The notes under the pieces: generated by a model
The model's input: the letters and a program-made list of their open reading frames with translations, nothing else
Told to the model about the DNA's origin: nothing
Databases searched by the model: none
Translations under genes and position numbers: made by a program
Shown: positions 1 to 9,632 of the stretch, piece after piece
How positions within the stretch are numbered: position 1 is the first letter of the stretch
Layout: every line of letters starts with the position of its first letter
Assembly: GCA_902533075.1 (NCBI GenBank)
Contig: CACAKN010000007.1
Span: 1-49,118, forward strand
Length of the DNA stretch: 49,118 nt
From: an uncultured Pelagibacteraceae bacterium
GTDB taxonomy: Bacteria > Pseudomonadota > Alphaproteobacteria > Pelagibacterales > Pelagibacteraceae
Direction of reading: 5' to 3'

Positions 1-1391
1 GAGCAGGTGGAAATGCAATTAATGAGATGATTGATAATGGAATGCAAGGTGTTGAATTTATTGCAGTAAATACAGATGCTCAAGATCTTAAACATAGTAA
101 GGCAAAATCTAAAATTCAAATCGGATTAAATCTAACGAAAGGTTTAGGTGCAGGTGCGAAACTTGATATTGGTCAAGCTGCAGCTGACGAATCTTTGAAT
201 GATATTGTTAATATTTTGCAGGGTGCAAATATGGTTTTTATTGCTGCAGGAATGGGTGGTGGTACAGGTACTGGTGCTGCACATGTAATTGCTAGAGCTG
301 CAAAAGAATTAAACATATTAACTGTAGGTGTGGTCACACTTCCTTTTTTATATGAAGGACCATCGAGAATGAGAAGAGCTCAAATAGGTCTTGAGGAATT
401 AAGAAAGCATGTAGATACAATTATAGTAATACCTAATCAAAATTTATTCAAAATTGCAAATGAACAAACAACATTTGAGGAATCTTTCAATCTTTCAAAT
501 AATGTATTGATGCATGGTGTTCAAAGTGTAACAGATTTAATGGTAAGACCTGGAATAATAAATCTTGATTTCGCTGATGTTGAAACTGTTATGGCTTCAA
601 TGGGTAAAGCAATGATGGGGACTGGAGAAGCAGAAGGTGAAGGAAGGGCTATGCAGGCAACAGAAATGGCAATTAGTAACCCATTAATTGACGACTACAC
701 TTTAAAGGGTGCTAAAGGATTATTAGTTAATATTACTGGAGGCAAAGATCTTAAATTGTTTGAGGTTGATGAGGTAGTGAATAAAATAAGGTCTGAAGTT
801 GAAGCTGATGCTGAGGTAATAATAGGAGCTATCACAGATCCTGAGCTAGATGGTAAAATTAGAGTTTCGATTGTTGCAACATCTTTAGACAATCAACAGC
901 CCGAGTCAAAATCTGTCGTAAATATGGTTCATAGAATACATAATCGTAACACAGGTTATTCTGATTTTGGAACAAATAACTCAACAACACCATTTTCTTT
1001 TACAAGCAATATATCAAATCAAGCCACTCAGGGTGCTAATGCTTTGAAGTTAGAAAATGAAGTTTTAACTGAAAATTTTAATGAAACAGTAGATGAGGTA
1101 AATAATCAGTATCATGAGGAGCTATTGAAAAATCAAGAAGCTGAAAATATTGTTGAGAATACCTCTGAGGAAAAAGAAATATCTTTTTCAGAAGAGGCTG
1201 TTTCAGCCACTGAGACTGATCAGAATGATACAAATAATCTGAAGGAATTTGGTGTGGATACTGACGAACCTGATTTATTTAATTCAGACAGTCAAGATTT
1301 ATCTTCAGAAGATTTGTTAAGTTCTTCTCAGGAAAATAGTGATGAAGATGATCTAGAAATCCCAGCATTTTTAAGAAGACAAAAAAATTAA
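1..1391 (+). CDS. ftsZ: Cell division protein FtsZ (5' end outside window)
   Basis: Tubulin-like GTPase that forms the division ring. The reading frame is open from base 3 ([11 protein letters not shown], the N-terminal nucleotide-binding loop), so only the first couple of dozen residues are missing. The tubulin signature [12 protein letters not shown] lies about 75 residues after the first ATG in the window. The globular GTPase domain is followed by a long acidic, Ser/Asn/Glu-rich linker of about 120 residues. The protein ends with IPAFLRRQ, the conserved C-terminal peptide of alphaproteobacterial FtsZ that binds membrane tethers such as FtsA. In most alphaproteobacteria ftsZ sits between ftsA and lpxC; here it precedes rsmH, and nothing lies between ftsA and lpxC. 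Identity is certain; the true start cannot be seen. Confidence 0.97.
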   Translation, partial: AGGNAINEMIDNGMQGVEFIAVNTDAQDLKHSKAKSKIQIGLNLTKGLGAGAKLDIGQAAADESLNDIVNILQGANMVFIAAGMGGGTGTGAAHVIARAAKELNILTVGVVTLPFLYEGPSRMRRAQIGLEELRKHVDTIIVIPNQNLFKIANEQTTFEESFNLSNNVLMHGVQSVTDLMVRPGIINLDFADVETVMASMGKAMMGTGEAEGEGRAMQATEMAISNPLIDDYTLKGAKGLLVNITGGKDLKLFEVDEVVNKIRSEVEADAEVIIGAITDPELDGKIRVSIVATSLDNQQPESKSVVNMVHRIHNRNTGYSDFGTNNSTTPFSFTSNISNQATQGANALKLENEVLTENFNETVDEVNNQYHEELLKNQEAENIVENTSEEKEISFSEEAVSATETDQNDTNNLKEFGVDTDEPDLFNSDSQDLSSEDLLSSSQENSDEDDLEIPAFLRRQKN

Positions 1392-1421
1392 TGGTCTTCG
1401 AAAAAATAAATGGAAGCCACC

Positions 1422-2420
1422 ATGGTATCGGATGCTCCAAAACATTATTCGGTACTGCTTAATGAAATTATAAGCATTATTACCCCTCAACATGGTGGCA
1501 CATTTATTGATTGTACTTTTGGACAAGGTGGATATACAAAAAAAATTTTAGATTACAAAAATACAAAAGTAATTGCTTTTGATAGAGATATTGAAACAAA
1601 AAAAAAGGTAGATGAGATTTCACAAAAGTTTCCAGATAGACTTATTTTTAAACATAAAAGATTTAGTCAATTAAATAATCTTAAACTAAAAAATGAGAAT
1701 ATTAGAGGAGTAATTTTTGATTTAGGATATTCTTATACGCAAATAAAAGATCCAATCAAAGGATTATCATTTCATTCTAGTGGTGATTTAAATATGCAAA
1801 TGGGCTTAAATGAATTTTCTGCTCAGGATGCAATAAATAAACTTGATACTGTTGAATTAGAAAGAATTTTTAAATTTTTTGGTGACGAAAAAGAGGCAAA
1901 AAAAATTGCAATTAATATTGATAAAAAAAGAAAAGTAAAAAAAATTGACACAAGGTCTTTAGTTGAAATTATTGAAAAAACAAAAAGAAAAAAAAATTTT
2001 AGAGTTCATAGTGCTACAAAAGTTTTTCAAGCTTTGAGAATTTTTGTAAATAAAGAAATCACCGAATTAATTAATGGGTTAATATTTGCATCTAAAGTTT
2101 TAAAAAAAGATGGAGTTCTTGCAGTTGTTACGTTTCATTCACTAGAAGATAAAATAGTTAAATATTTCTTTAAAAATTTGTCTGAAAATAAAAGTATTTC
2201 TCGATATGTTCCAAAGCTTTCACAACCTGATACTTTATTTAGAATTATTAAAAAAAAACCCATTGTACCCTCAGCAAAAGAATTAAAAGAAAATATATCT
2301 TCAAGGTCTGCAAAACTAAGATATATAATAAAAAAAGATAATTTTTATCAGCTGGAGACAGATATAAAAAAAAAATTTCAGTATTTAATTGATATAGAAA
2401 ATTTTGGGAAAAAATTATGA
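1422..2420 (+). CDS. rsmH: 16S rRNA m4C1402 methyltransferase RsmH (MraW)
   Basis: SAM-dependent methyltransferase that N4-methylates C1402 of 16S rRNA; it is usually the first or second gene of the dcw cluster. The protein shows the N-terminal [10 protein letters not shown] element, the SAM-binding [12 protein letters not shown] loop, FDLGYSY, the [18 protein letters not shown] block and the [13 protein letters not shown] motif. ATG 1422 is chosen because GGAAG lies five bases upstream; ATG 1410 in the same frame would add four residues. About 332 residues, slightly longer than the usual 300-315. It overlaps ftsL by four bases. No mraZ precedes it; ftsZ is directly upstream with a 30-base gap. 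Confidence 0.95.
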   Translation: MVSDAPKHYSVLLNEIISIITPQHGGTFIDCTFGQGGYTKKILDYKNTKVIAFDRDIETKKKVDEISQKFPDRLIFKHKRFSQLNNLKLKNENIRGVIFDLGYSYTQIKDPIKGLSFHSSGDLNMQMGLNEFSAQDAINKLDTVELERIFKFFGDEKEAKKIAINIDKKRKVKKIDTRSLVEIIEKTKRKKNFRVHSATKVFQALRIFVNKEITELINGLIFASKVLKKDGVLAVVTFHSLEDKIVKYFFKNLSENKSISRYVPKLSQPDTLFRIIKKKPIVPSAKELKENISSRSAKLRYIIKKDNFYQLETDIKKKFQYLIDIENFGKKL

Positions 2421-2722
2421 TTAAACTTTCAGTAATTTTTTTAATTTTTTCATTAATTTTAACTACTGCATTAGTAAAAAATTCAACAAAAAGAATTGAT
2501 GATGAGATCTTTACAACTAAAGAACATATAAGAAGTTTAAAACAAGATTTTGAAAGTATGAAATTAGAGAACAATTACCTAAGTTCTGCAGAGAAATTGA
2601 ATGAATTTCAAAATCTGTTTTTCGATGAAGAATTAGTCAAAAAAGATATTTTTCAAATTAATATGATTAAACTAACGAATAACCAAGTAATTATAAAGCA
2701 ATTTAAGTTAATAAATGATTAG
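2417..2722 (+). CDS. ftsL: FtsL-like cell division protein
   Basis: A 101-residue bitopic membrane protein. One hydrophobic segment lies at about residues 3-20, followed by a charged heptad-like stretch (about 25-65) that looks like a coiled coil. This is the FtsL pattern; FtsL forms the FtsQLB complex that activates septal FtsWI synthesis. Sequence alone is too divergent to prove the family. The assignment rests on topology, size and position between rsmH and ftsI, where ftsL sits in most proteobacteria. It overlaps rsmH by four bases (ATGA) and ftsI by eight, which implies translational coupling. Confidence 0.8.
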   Translation: MIKLSVIFLIFSLILTTALVKNSTKRIDDEIFTTKEHIRSLKQDFESMKLENNYLSSAEKLNEFQNLFFDEELVKKDIFQINMIKLTNNQVIIKQFKLIND

Positions 2723-4403
2723 GAAAAATAAGAGAATAATTTTAGAGGATCATCAAAACCAATTTTTGTACAAAAAAAAAAAATCTAACTTAGATATATC
2801 TTTTAATAGAATAGCATTTATATTCTTTATATTTTTTATATTTTTTTTTATTTATACTATTCATTTAGTTCATTTAGGATCAAGAAAAGCAAAAGTTGAA
2901 TTAAATGAAAATAATACTAAAATAATAAACAATAATTACAGAGCAGATATTATTGATAATAATGGTGAATATCTTGTTAAGACAGTTAGTTCTATAGATA
3001 TTGGTATTAGCACCCAAAAAGTAATTGATAAAAAAAAATTAATTATCAATCTGAAATATATTTTCCCAAACAAAAATTATAATGAAATTGAAAAAAAATT
3101 AGATGATAAAAATTTTTTTTGGTTTGAAAAAAAAATTTCTGAAGAAAATTATGAAAAAATCATGAAATTGGGAGATAAGTCCATTCAACCGGAACAAAAA
3201 ATTATAAGAATATATCCACAAAAAAACTTATTTAGTCACATAATTGGCCAAATAGATGACGATAATAATGGAATATCTGGTCTCGAAAAATCATTAGATG
3301 AAAAGTTAAAAAATAATCAAAGTCCAATCAAATTAACAGTTGATAAAGATATTCAGTTTTTAGTGAGAAAAGAATTAATAAGATTTAATAAAATTTTTGA
3401 CAGCAAAGGAAGTGCAGCAATTTTGATGAATGTAAATAATGGCAAAATTCTATCTTTAGTTTCTTTACCTGACTTTGATCCAAATAAAAGAGAAAAAATT
3501 TCTGATGTAAATTTTATTAATAGAGCAACAAAAGGAGTCTATGAATTTGGCTCTGTCTTTAAAACATTTACATTAGCAGCAGCTTTCAGCGAAAATATAA
3601 TTGAGCCTCAAACAGAATTTGCAAATTTGCCCAAATTATTAACTTGTGCTGGATTTCCTATTAGGGAGTATGATGATAAGATTCCAAAAAATTTGACTGC
3701 TGAACAAATTTTAATTAGATCAGGAAATGTTGGTTCTGTTAAAATTGGTCAAAAAATAGGTGAAGAAAAATTCAAATTATTTTTATCTAGAATTGGTCTT
3801 TTGGAAACAATTAATTTTGATATTCAAGAAGTCGGTAAACCTATTAAATTTAATTGGGGCAAATGTCCACTTGCAACTGCCTCCTTTGGTCATGGTATAA
3901 CAACAACTTTGCTACAATTAGTAAAAGCATATGCTATTATCGTTAATGGTGGTTATGATGTAAAGCCTATCATAATAAATACCGATAAGAAATTTAAGAA
4001 AGAAAAAATTCTTAAAAATGATGTGTCAAAAAAAATTTTACCCATACTAAGAAAAATTGTGACAACAAAAGAGGGAACAGCTTCATTAGCAAATGTTAAA
4101 GGTTATGAAATTGGGGGAAAAACTGGTACTGCTCAAAAAAGTATTGCTGGCAGTTATTCAAAAAAAAAAATAAATACTTTTGTTTCGGTATTCCCAACAT
4201 CAAAACCAAAATATGTACTAGCAGTAATGCTTGACGAGCCAAAAACAAATAAAGATTATGTCTATAATTATAGAGATGGTTCAAATATTAAATATAAAGG
4301 CACACCTTTTAATACAGCTGGTTGGACTGCTGTTGAGGTAACAGGACAAATTGTTGAAAAAATTGGGCCTATTTTAGCCACAAAATACAGTGAAGTTAAT
4401 TAA
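2715..4403 (+). CDS. ftsI: Septal peptidoglycan transpeptidase FtsI (PBP3)
   Basis: Class B penicillin-binding protein that crosslinks septal peptidoglycan in the periplasm together with FtsW. It has a Lys/Arg-rich cytoplasmic N-terminus, one membrane anchor at about residues 35-55, a non-catalytic pedestal domain, then the transpeptidase domain. The three active-site motifs are visible: SVFK (serine near residue 280), SGN (near 336) and KTGT (near 468). At 562 residues it is of normal length. A run of 12 adenines (2772-2783) encodes KKKK just before the membrane anchor, and an 11-A run lies at 4160-4170. It overlaps ftsL by eight bases and is three bases from murE-murF. Confidence 0.95.
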   Translation: MIRKNKRIILEDHQNQFLYKKKKSNLDISFNRIAFIFFIFFIFFFIYTIHLVHLGSRKAKVELNENNTKIINNNYRADIIDNNGEYLVKTVSSIDIGISTQKVIDKKKLIINLKYIFPNKNYNEIEKKLDDKNFFWFEKKISEENYEKIMKLGDKSIQPEQKIIRIYPQKNLFSHIIGQIDDDNNGISGLEKSLDEKLKNNQSPIKLTVDKDIQFLVRKELIRFNKIFDSKGSAAILMNVNNGKILSLVSLPDFDPNKREKISDVNFINRATKGVYEFGSVFKTFTLAAAFSENIIEPQTEFANLPKLLTCAGFPIREYDDKIPKNLTAEQILIRSGNVGSVKIGQKIGEEKFKLFLSRIGLLETINFDIQEVGKPIKFNWGKCPLATASFGHGITTTLLQLVKAYAIIVNGGYDVKPIIINTDKKFKKEKILKNDVSKKILPILRKIVTTKEGTASLANVKGYEIGGKTGTAQKSIAGSYSKKKINTFVSVFPTSKPKYVLAVMLDEPKTNKDYVYNYRDGSNIKYKGTPFNTAGWTAVEVTGQIVEKIGPILATKYSEVN

Positions 4404-4406
4404 TTT

Positions 4407-7256
4407 ATGCAACTCAAAGATTATATTCCAAACCTAAATAAAAGATACAATAATATTTTTTTCTCTGGTGTATCTTTTGATAGCACGAATGTCAAAAAGG
4501 GAGATATATTTTTTGCTATTAAAGGAAATAAATCTGATGGAAATAATTTTATAAAAGATGCGATTAAAAAAGGTGCCAAAATTATTATTTCAGAAAAAAA
4601 GTTTAGAAATAATAAAAATGCATTATTTTTATTTTCTCCAAATGTAAGAAAATTATTAGCTGAAGTTTCATATAAAATAGCTGCTGATAGACCTAAGGTT
4701 TTGCTAGCAGTTACCGGAACTAATGGAAAATCATCTATTGCAGACTTTTACTATCAAATATTGAATTTAAATTCAAAAAAAGTTGCTTCAATCGGAACTT
4801 TAGGCATTAGACATAAAGATTATAAAAAAACACTTAATCATACAACTTTAGATCCAATAAAATTAAGTTTATTATTGAAAGAATTAAAAAAAAAGAAAGT
4901 TAATTTTGTAATCTTGGAAGCATCTAGTCATGGTTTGAAACAGAATAGATTAGATGGATTAAATTTCGATATAGGTCTGTTTACAAATCTTTCCCATGAT
5001 CATTTAGATTATCATAAGAATATGAAAAACTATTTAGACTCAAAGTTATATTTATTTAGAAAATTGATCAAAAATAATGGCAATATAATCACTGATGCTA
5101 ACATTCCGCAAATTAATAAAATTCAACAAATTGCTACTAAAAAAAAATTGGAATTAAGCCTTATACATAGTAAAAAAAAAGGAGTCAGTCTTATTTCACA
5201 TAGCTATAAAAATGAACAACAAATTTTAAAGATTAATTTTAAAAATAAAGATTACTTAATCAAATTAAATTTAATAGGCAAGGTTCAAATAAAAAATATA
5301 CTTATGGCAATATTAGCAGCTAGCAAAAGCGGCCTTAAGTCAAAAAAAATAATTAACATTATACATAAAATAAAACCTGTTGAGGGTAGACTTGAAAAAA
5401 TTGGTAATATCAAAAATCACAGTAAAGTTGTCCTAGATTATGCACATACTCCAGCAGCATTAGAATTATCATTAATGAATCTAAAGGAACAATTTCCACA
5501 TAGCAAGATAAGCTTGGTTTTTGGATGCGGAGGAAATAGAGATTTTCAAAAAAGATCGATAATGGGAAGTATTGCTAAAAAATATTCTGATAAAATTTAT
5601 TTAACAGATGATAACCCAAGAAATGAAAATCCATCTAAAATTCGGAATGATATTAAAAAAGGAATTAAAAATGTTATGCTTTATGAAATAGCAAATAGAA
5701 AATTAGCGATAAATCAAGCAATAAAAAATCTTAATACTGGTGAATTACTTTTAGTGGCTGGAAAAGGCCATGAAAAAATCCAAGATTATGGAAACAAAAA
5801 ATTATTTTTTTCGGATAAAGAAATTATTTTGAAATCAATTAAATCAAAAAATAAACTTTTATCGAAAAATTTAAAATTAAATATAATTAAAGAGGAGTCT
5901 AAGTCTCAAATTTCTAATAATTTAAAGATTAAATCAATTTCGATTAATTCTAAAATAATAAAAAAAAATGATGTTTTTTTTGCAATTAAAGGACAAAAGA
6001 ATGATGGAAATAAGTTTGTTTCAGAAGCGTTGAAGAAAAAATCATGTCTAGCAATTGTAAATAGAATAGACAAAAATAATCCCCTGAAAAAGCAAATAAA
6101 AGTTAAGGATACTCTTAAATTTTTGACCAGATGTTCTTCAATTTTTAGAGAAAATATTGATGCAAAAATTTTTTCTATTACAGGAAGCTGTGGAAAGACA
6201 ACATTAAAAAATATGATTGGACTTACTTTAAAAAAAATTTCAAAAACAACTTTTTCACCAAAATCCTTTAATAATAAATATGGTGTCCCATTAAGCTTAT
6301 TTAATTTAAATCAAAATGATGATTTTGGGATTTTTGAAGTAGGTATGGATAAAAAAGGTGAAATAAATAAATTAACAAAAATAATTAAACCAGATTTAGG
6401 TATTATTACAAACATTAGCTACGCTCATTCGAGGAACTTTAAGAATATAAAACAGATTGCTGAAGCTAAAGCCGAAATAATGAATAATATTAAAGAGGGA
6501 GGAATTATAGTATTAAATAAAGATGATAATTTTTTTAATTATCACAAAAAAATTGCGTTAAAAAAAAAAATAAGGGTTGCTTCTTTTGGAATTACAAATA
6601 AGTCATCAATGACAAAATTAATTAAGATAAAAGAAAAAAATAAGAAATTTGAATTATTTATTAATGTTAATAATAAGTCTATCTCTTTCTATTCTCAAAA
6701 TGATAATAAAAGCAATATATATAATATATTGGCAACATTAACTGCTTTGAGTTTTTATATAGATATTAAAAGCTTAAAAAAAAATACTTTTTTAAGCCTT
6801 AGATCTCCCACTGGTAGAGGTGATATTTCAAAAATTTACTTTGAGAAAAAAAAGATTTTTTTAATAGACGAAAGTTATAATTCTAATCCTCTTTCCCTAA
6901 AAACAGCCATTGAAAATTTTGATAAATTAAAATCTAAAAATTCATACAAATATCTTATATTGGGTGACATGCTCGAATTAGGAAAACATTCAAAAAAACA
7001 ACATATATTGATTAGTGAAATAATTAATAAGACAAAAATTGATAAGGTTTATGTAGTTGGAAACTATATTAGAGAGACCTTTAAGCGACTGAAGAAAAAC
7101 AAAAAAGGTAAAATACTGAATAATAAATTTATTATAAATGATTTGATTAAAAACAATTTAAATAATAATGATTACTTAATGATAAAAGGATCTAATTCTA
7201 CAGGTCTCCATAAAGTAGCATCTAACTTAAAACAAAGAAGCTCAAATGTTATATGA
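4407..7256 (+). CDS. murE-murF: Bifunctional MurE-MurF fusion ligase
   Basis: One 949-residue frame with two complete Mur ligases. Residues 1 to about 480 are MurE, which adds meso-diaminopimelate to UDP-MurNAc-L-Ala-D-Glu: P-loop VTGTNGKSS near residue 101, LEASSHGL, and DNPRNEN near 400, the motif associated with diaminopimelate specificity. Residues from about 490 to the end are MurF, which adds D-Ala-D-Ala: a fresh N-terminal substrate domain (KSISINSKIIKKNDVFFAIK), P-loop ITGSCGKTTLKN near 590, and DESYNSNPLS. No stop or frameshift interrupts the joint. Such fusions are annotated in other proteobacteria, so it is uncommon but not new. An 11-A run lies at 6560-6570. The 3' end overlaps mraY by 11 bases. 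Confidence 0.96.
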   Translation: MQLKDYIPNLNKRYNNIFFSGVSFDSTNVKKGDIFFAIKGNKSDGNNFIKDAIKKGAKIIISEKKFRNNKNALFLFSPNVRKLLAEVSYKIAADRPKVLLAVTGTNGKSSIADFYYQILNLNSKKVASIGTLGIRHKDYKKTLNHTTLDPIKLSLLLKELKKKKVNFVILEASSHGLKQNRLDGLNFDIGLFTNLSHDHLDYHKNMKNYLDSKLYLFRKLIKNNGNIITDANIPQINKIQQIATKKKLELSLIHSKKKGVSLISHSYKNEQQILKINFKNKDYLIKLNLIGKVQIKNILMAILAASKSGLKSKKIINIIHKIKPVEGRLEKIGNIKNHSKVVLDYAHTPAALELSLMNLKEQFPHSKISLVFGCGGNRDFQKRSIMGSIAKKYSDKIYLTDDNPRNENPSKIRNDIKKGIKNVMLYEIANRKLAINQAIKNLNTGELLLVAGKGHEKIQDYGNKKLFFSDKEIILKSIKSKNKLLSKNLKLNIIKEESKSQISNNLKIKSISINSKIIKKNDVFFAIKGQKNDGNKFVSEALKKKSCLAIVNRIDKNNPLKKQIKVKDTLKFLTRCSSIFRENIDAKIFSITGSCGKTTLKNMIGLTLKKISKTTFSPKSFNNKYGVPLSLFNLNQNDDFGIFEVGMDKKGEINKLTKIIKPDLGIITNISYAHSRNFKNIKQIAEAKAEIMNNIKEGGIIVLNKDDNFFNYHKKIALKKKIRVASFGITNKSSMTKLIKIKEKNKKFELFINVNNKSISFYSQNDNKSNIYNILATLTALSFYIDIKSLKKNTFLSLRSPTGRGDISKIYFEKKKIFLIDESYNSNPLSLKTAIENFDKLKSKNSYKYLILGDMLELGKHSKKQHILISEIINKTKIDKVYVVGNYIRETFKRLKKNKKGKILNNKFIINDLIKNNLNNNDYLMIKGSNSTGLHKVASNLKQRSSNVI

Positions 7257-8331
7257 ACTATTAATAAATTATGTCGATAATTTTGGTTTTTTAAATGTAT
7301 TTAAATATATTACTGTTAGAACCGGCTTGGCATTTTTTACATCATTATTAATAGTTTTATTAATTGGGGGACCATTTATAAGATTTTTTTCTAATAAAAA
7401 AATTTTTAATCCAATTAGAAAAGATGGACCTTCAGATCACATTATAAAAAAAATAGGTACACCTACAATGGGTGGCATTATTATATTGATTGGTCTTACA
7501 ATTGCTGTACTTTTTTGGGCTGATCTAAAAAATATTTATATTTTATTTTGTTTATATATTGCCTTATCACTTGGAGTACTTGGTGCTTTTGATGATTTTA
7601 AAAAGATTAGAAATAGTAATTCTTCGGGAATTTCTTCTAAATTTAAAATATTTATTCAAATTATTTTAGCTTTAATTGGAGTTGTGATTTTAACATATTT
7701 TGTAGAATATGAGGAATTTACAAATCTCTATTTTCCATTTTTTAAAAATTTAATAATTAATTTAGGATGGTTCTTTATTCCTTTTTCTATTTTTGTTATT
7801 GTAGGGTCATCAAATGCAGTAAATTTAACTGATGGATTAGATGGTTTGGCTACTGTTCCTGTTATTTTAGTAGCTGGCTGTTTTGCTTTCATTAGTTATG
7901 TAAGTGGTAATGTTGTTTTTTCAGAATATCTTCAAATCATATATATAGAGGGCACTGGTGAAATATCAATTTTTTGTGGTGCAATAATAGGAGCTTGCCT
8001 AGGTTTTTTATGGTTTAATGCGCCTCCAGCTAAAATATTTATGGGAGATACAGGCTCACTTTCATTAGGAGGCTCATTAGGTGCGGTTGGAATCATCACT
8101 AAACATGAGATAGTTTTAGCTATCACTGGAGGTCTGTTCGTACTAGAGGCTTTATCCGTTATGGTTCAAGTGATTTCGTTTAAACTTACTGGTAAAAGAA
8201 TATTTAGAATGGCACCAATTCATCATCATTTTGAAAAAAAGGGTTGGCCAGAATCTACAGTTGTTATTAGGTTTTGGATTATTTCTATTATTTTAGCAAT
8301 GATTGGATTAGCCACATTAAAATTAAGATAG
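7246..8331 (+). CDS. mraY: Phospho-MurNAc-pentapeptide transferase MraY
   Basis: Integral membrane enzyme that transfers phospho-MurNAc-pentapeptide to undecaprenyl phosphate, making lipid I. 361 residues with about ten hydrophobic segments. Family motifs are present: GTPTMGG near residue 70, the aspartate pair in GAFDDFKK, NLTDGLDGLA, FMGDTGSLSLGG, and the cytoplasmic APIHHHFEKKGWPE near 323. The start overlaps the murE-murF end by 11 bases, so translation is probably coupled. Confidence 0.97.
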   Translation: MLYELLINYVDNFGFLNVFKYITVRTGLAFFTSLLIVLLIGGPFIRFFSNKKIFNPIRKDGPSDHIIKKIGTPTMGGIIILIGLTIAVLFWADLKNIYILFCLYIALSLGVLGAFDDFKKIRNSNSSGISSKFKIFIQIILALIGVVILTYFVEYEEFTNLYFPFFKNLIINLGWFFIPFSIFVIVGSSNAVNLTDGLDGLATVPVILVAGCFAFISYVSGNVVFSEYLQIIYIEGTGEISIFCGAIIGACLGFLWFNAPPAKIFMGDTGSLSLGGSLGAVGIITKHEIVLAITGGLFVLEALSVMVQVISFKLTGKRIFRMAPIHHHFEKKGWPESTVVIRFWIISIILAMIGLATLKLR

Positions 8332-8342
8332 TAGGCATTAAA

Positions 8343-9632
8343 TTGAATATTTTTTCAAATAAGAAAATTCTGATATATGGTCTAGGAAAGAGTGGATTAT
8401 CTGCATTTAATTTTTTAAAGAATAAAAATAATATTTTTTTATATGATGATAATAAATCTAATGAAAAAAATCTTAATTTTAAAAAAAAATTAATTAGCTA
8501 CAAAACAATTTTAAATTCAAAATTTGATCGAATAATCTTAAGTCCGGGTATAGATATAAAAACTTGCAAACTATCGAAATTTTTGAAAAAAAATGAAGAT
8601 AAGGTTTATTCAGATTTAGATGTATTCTATAATTTTTTTAAAAATACTAGTATTACAATTACTGGAACAAATGGAAAATCTACAACATGTCAACTTTTAT
8701 ACAAAATTCTATTGAAACAAAAATATGATGTAAGATTAGTTGGAAATATTGGAAATCCAATTTTATCAGTAAAAAATGTAAAAAAAAAAACTATCTTTGT
8801 TATCGAGGCTTCTTCGTATCAATTAGATTATAGTAAAATATTTAAATCTAAATATGCAATGATATTAAATTTATCTCCTGATCATATTGAGAGACATAAA
8901 ACAATCAACAAATATGTCAAAGCCAAATTTAAATTATTAGCTAATCAATCTAAGAATAATTTAGCTTTTGTAAAAAAGGATGATATTTTGATTACTAAAG
9001 AATTAAAAAAAAGAAAATTTAAATGCAAGATAATAAAAGTTAAATCAAAAAATAATTATAATTTTTTAAAAAAACTTAATAATGATTATTTTTCGACAGA
9101 AGCAAATAAAGAAAATCTATCGTTTATTTTAGAAATATCAAAAAAGTTAAATCTTAATAAAAATTTACTTTTAAAAACTATACAGACCTTCAAAGGACTT
9201 AAGTTTCGTCAACAAATTGTTTTTAAAAAAAATAATTTAACAATTATTAATGACTCAAAATCAACTAGTTTTTCTTCCTCAATAGGTGTTTTAAAAATAA
9301 ACCACAATATTCATTGGTTACTTGGAGGAATTCATAAAAAAGGAGATAAACTTAAATTACCTAAAAGATATTTTGAAAATATTAAAGCATATATTTATGG
9401 AAGAAATCAAAAGTTTTTTAATGAAAAATTGAGAGGTAAAATTGAATACAAAAATTTTAATAATTTGTCTGAGGCCCTAAAAAATATAATTAAAGTTATT
9501 AAAAAACAAAGAGATATTAAAAAAACTGTTTTATTTAGTCCGAGTGCCGCATCGTTCGATGCTTTTAAAAACTTTGAGGAAAGAGGTTTTTATTTTGATA
9601 AATTATTAAAAAAATACTCCGATGAATTTTAA
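8343..9632 (+). CDS. murD: UDP-N-acetylmuramoyl-L-alanine--D-glutamate ligase MurD
   Basis: Cytoplasmic Mur ligase adding D-glutamate to UDP-MurNAc-L-Ala. After an N-terminal Rossmann-type loop (ILIYGLGKSGLSA) comes the ATP loop ITGTNGKSTTCQL and the C-terminal NDSKSTSFSSSIG block. TTG at 8343 is preferred because it begins about eight residues before the YGLGKSG loop, as in the family, and leaves an 11-base gap after mraY. An in-frame ATG at 8274 would add 23 residues and overlap mraY by 58 bases. The protein is then about 429 residues, Lys/Asn-rich and divergent. An 11-A run is at 8780-8790. The 3' end overlaps ftsW by 11 bases. Confidence 0.92.
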   Translation: MNIFSNKKILIYGLGKSGLSAFNFLKNKNNIFLYDDNKSNEKNLNFKKKLISYKTILNSKFDRIILSPGIDIKTCKLSKFLKKNEDKVYSDLDVFYNFFKNTSITITGTNGKSTTCQLLYKILLKQKYDVRLVGNIGNPILSVKNVKKKTIFVIEASSYQLDYSKIFKSKYAMILNLSPDHIERHKTINKYVKAKFKLLANQSKNNLAFVKKDDILITKELKKRKFKCKIIKVKSKNNYNFLKKLNNDYFSTEANKENLSFILEISKKLNLNKNLLLKTIQTFKGLKFRQQIVFKKNNLTIINDSKSTSFSSSIGVLKINHNIHWLLGGIHKKGDKLKLPKRYFENIKAYIYGRNQKFFNEKLRGKIEYKNFNNLSEALKNIIKVIKKQRDIKKTVLFSPSAASFDAFKNFEERGFYFDKLLKKYSDEF

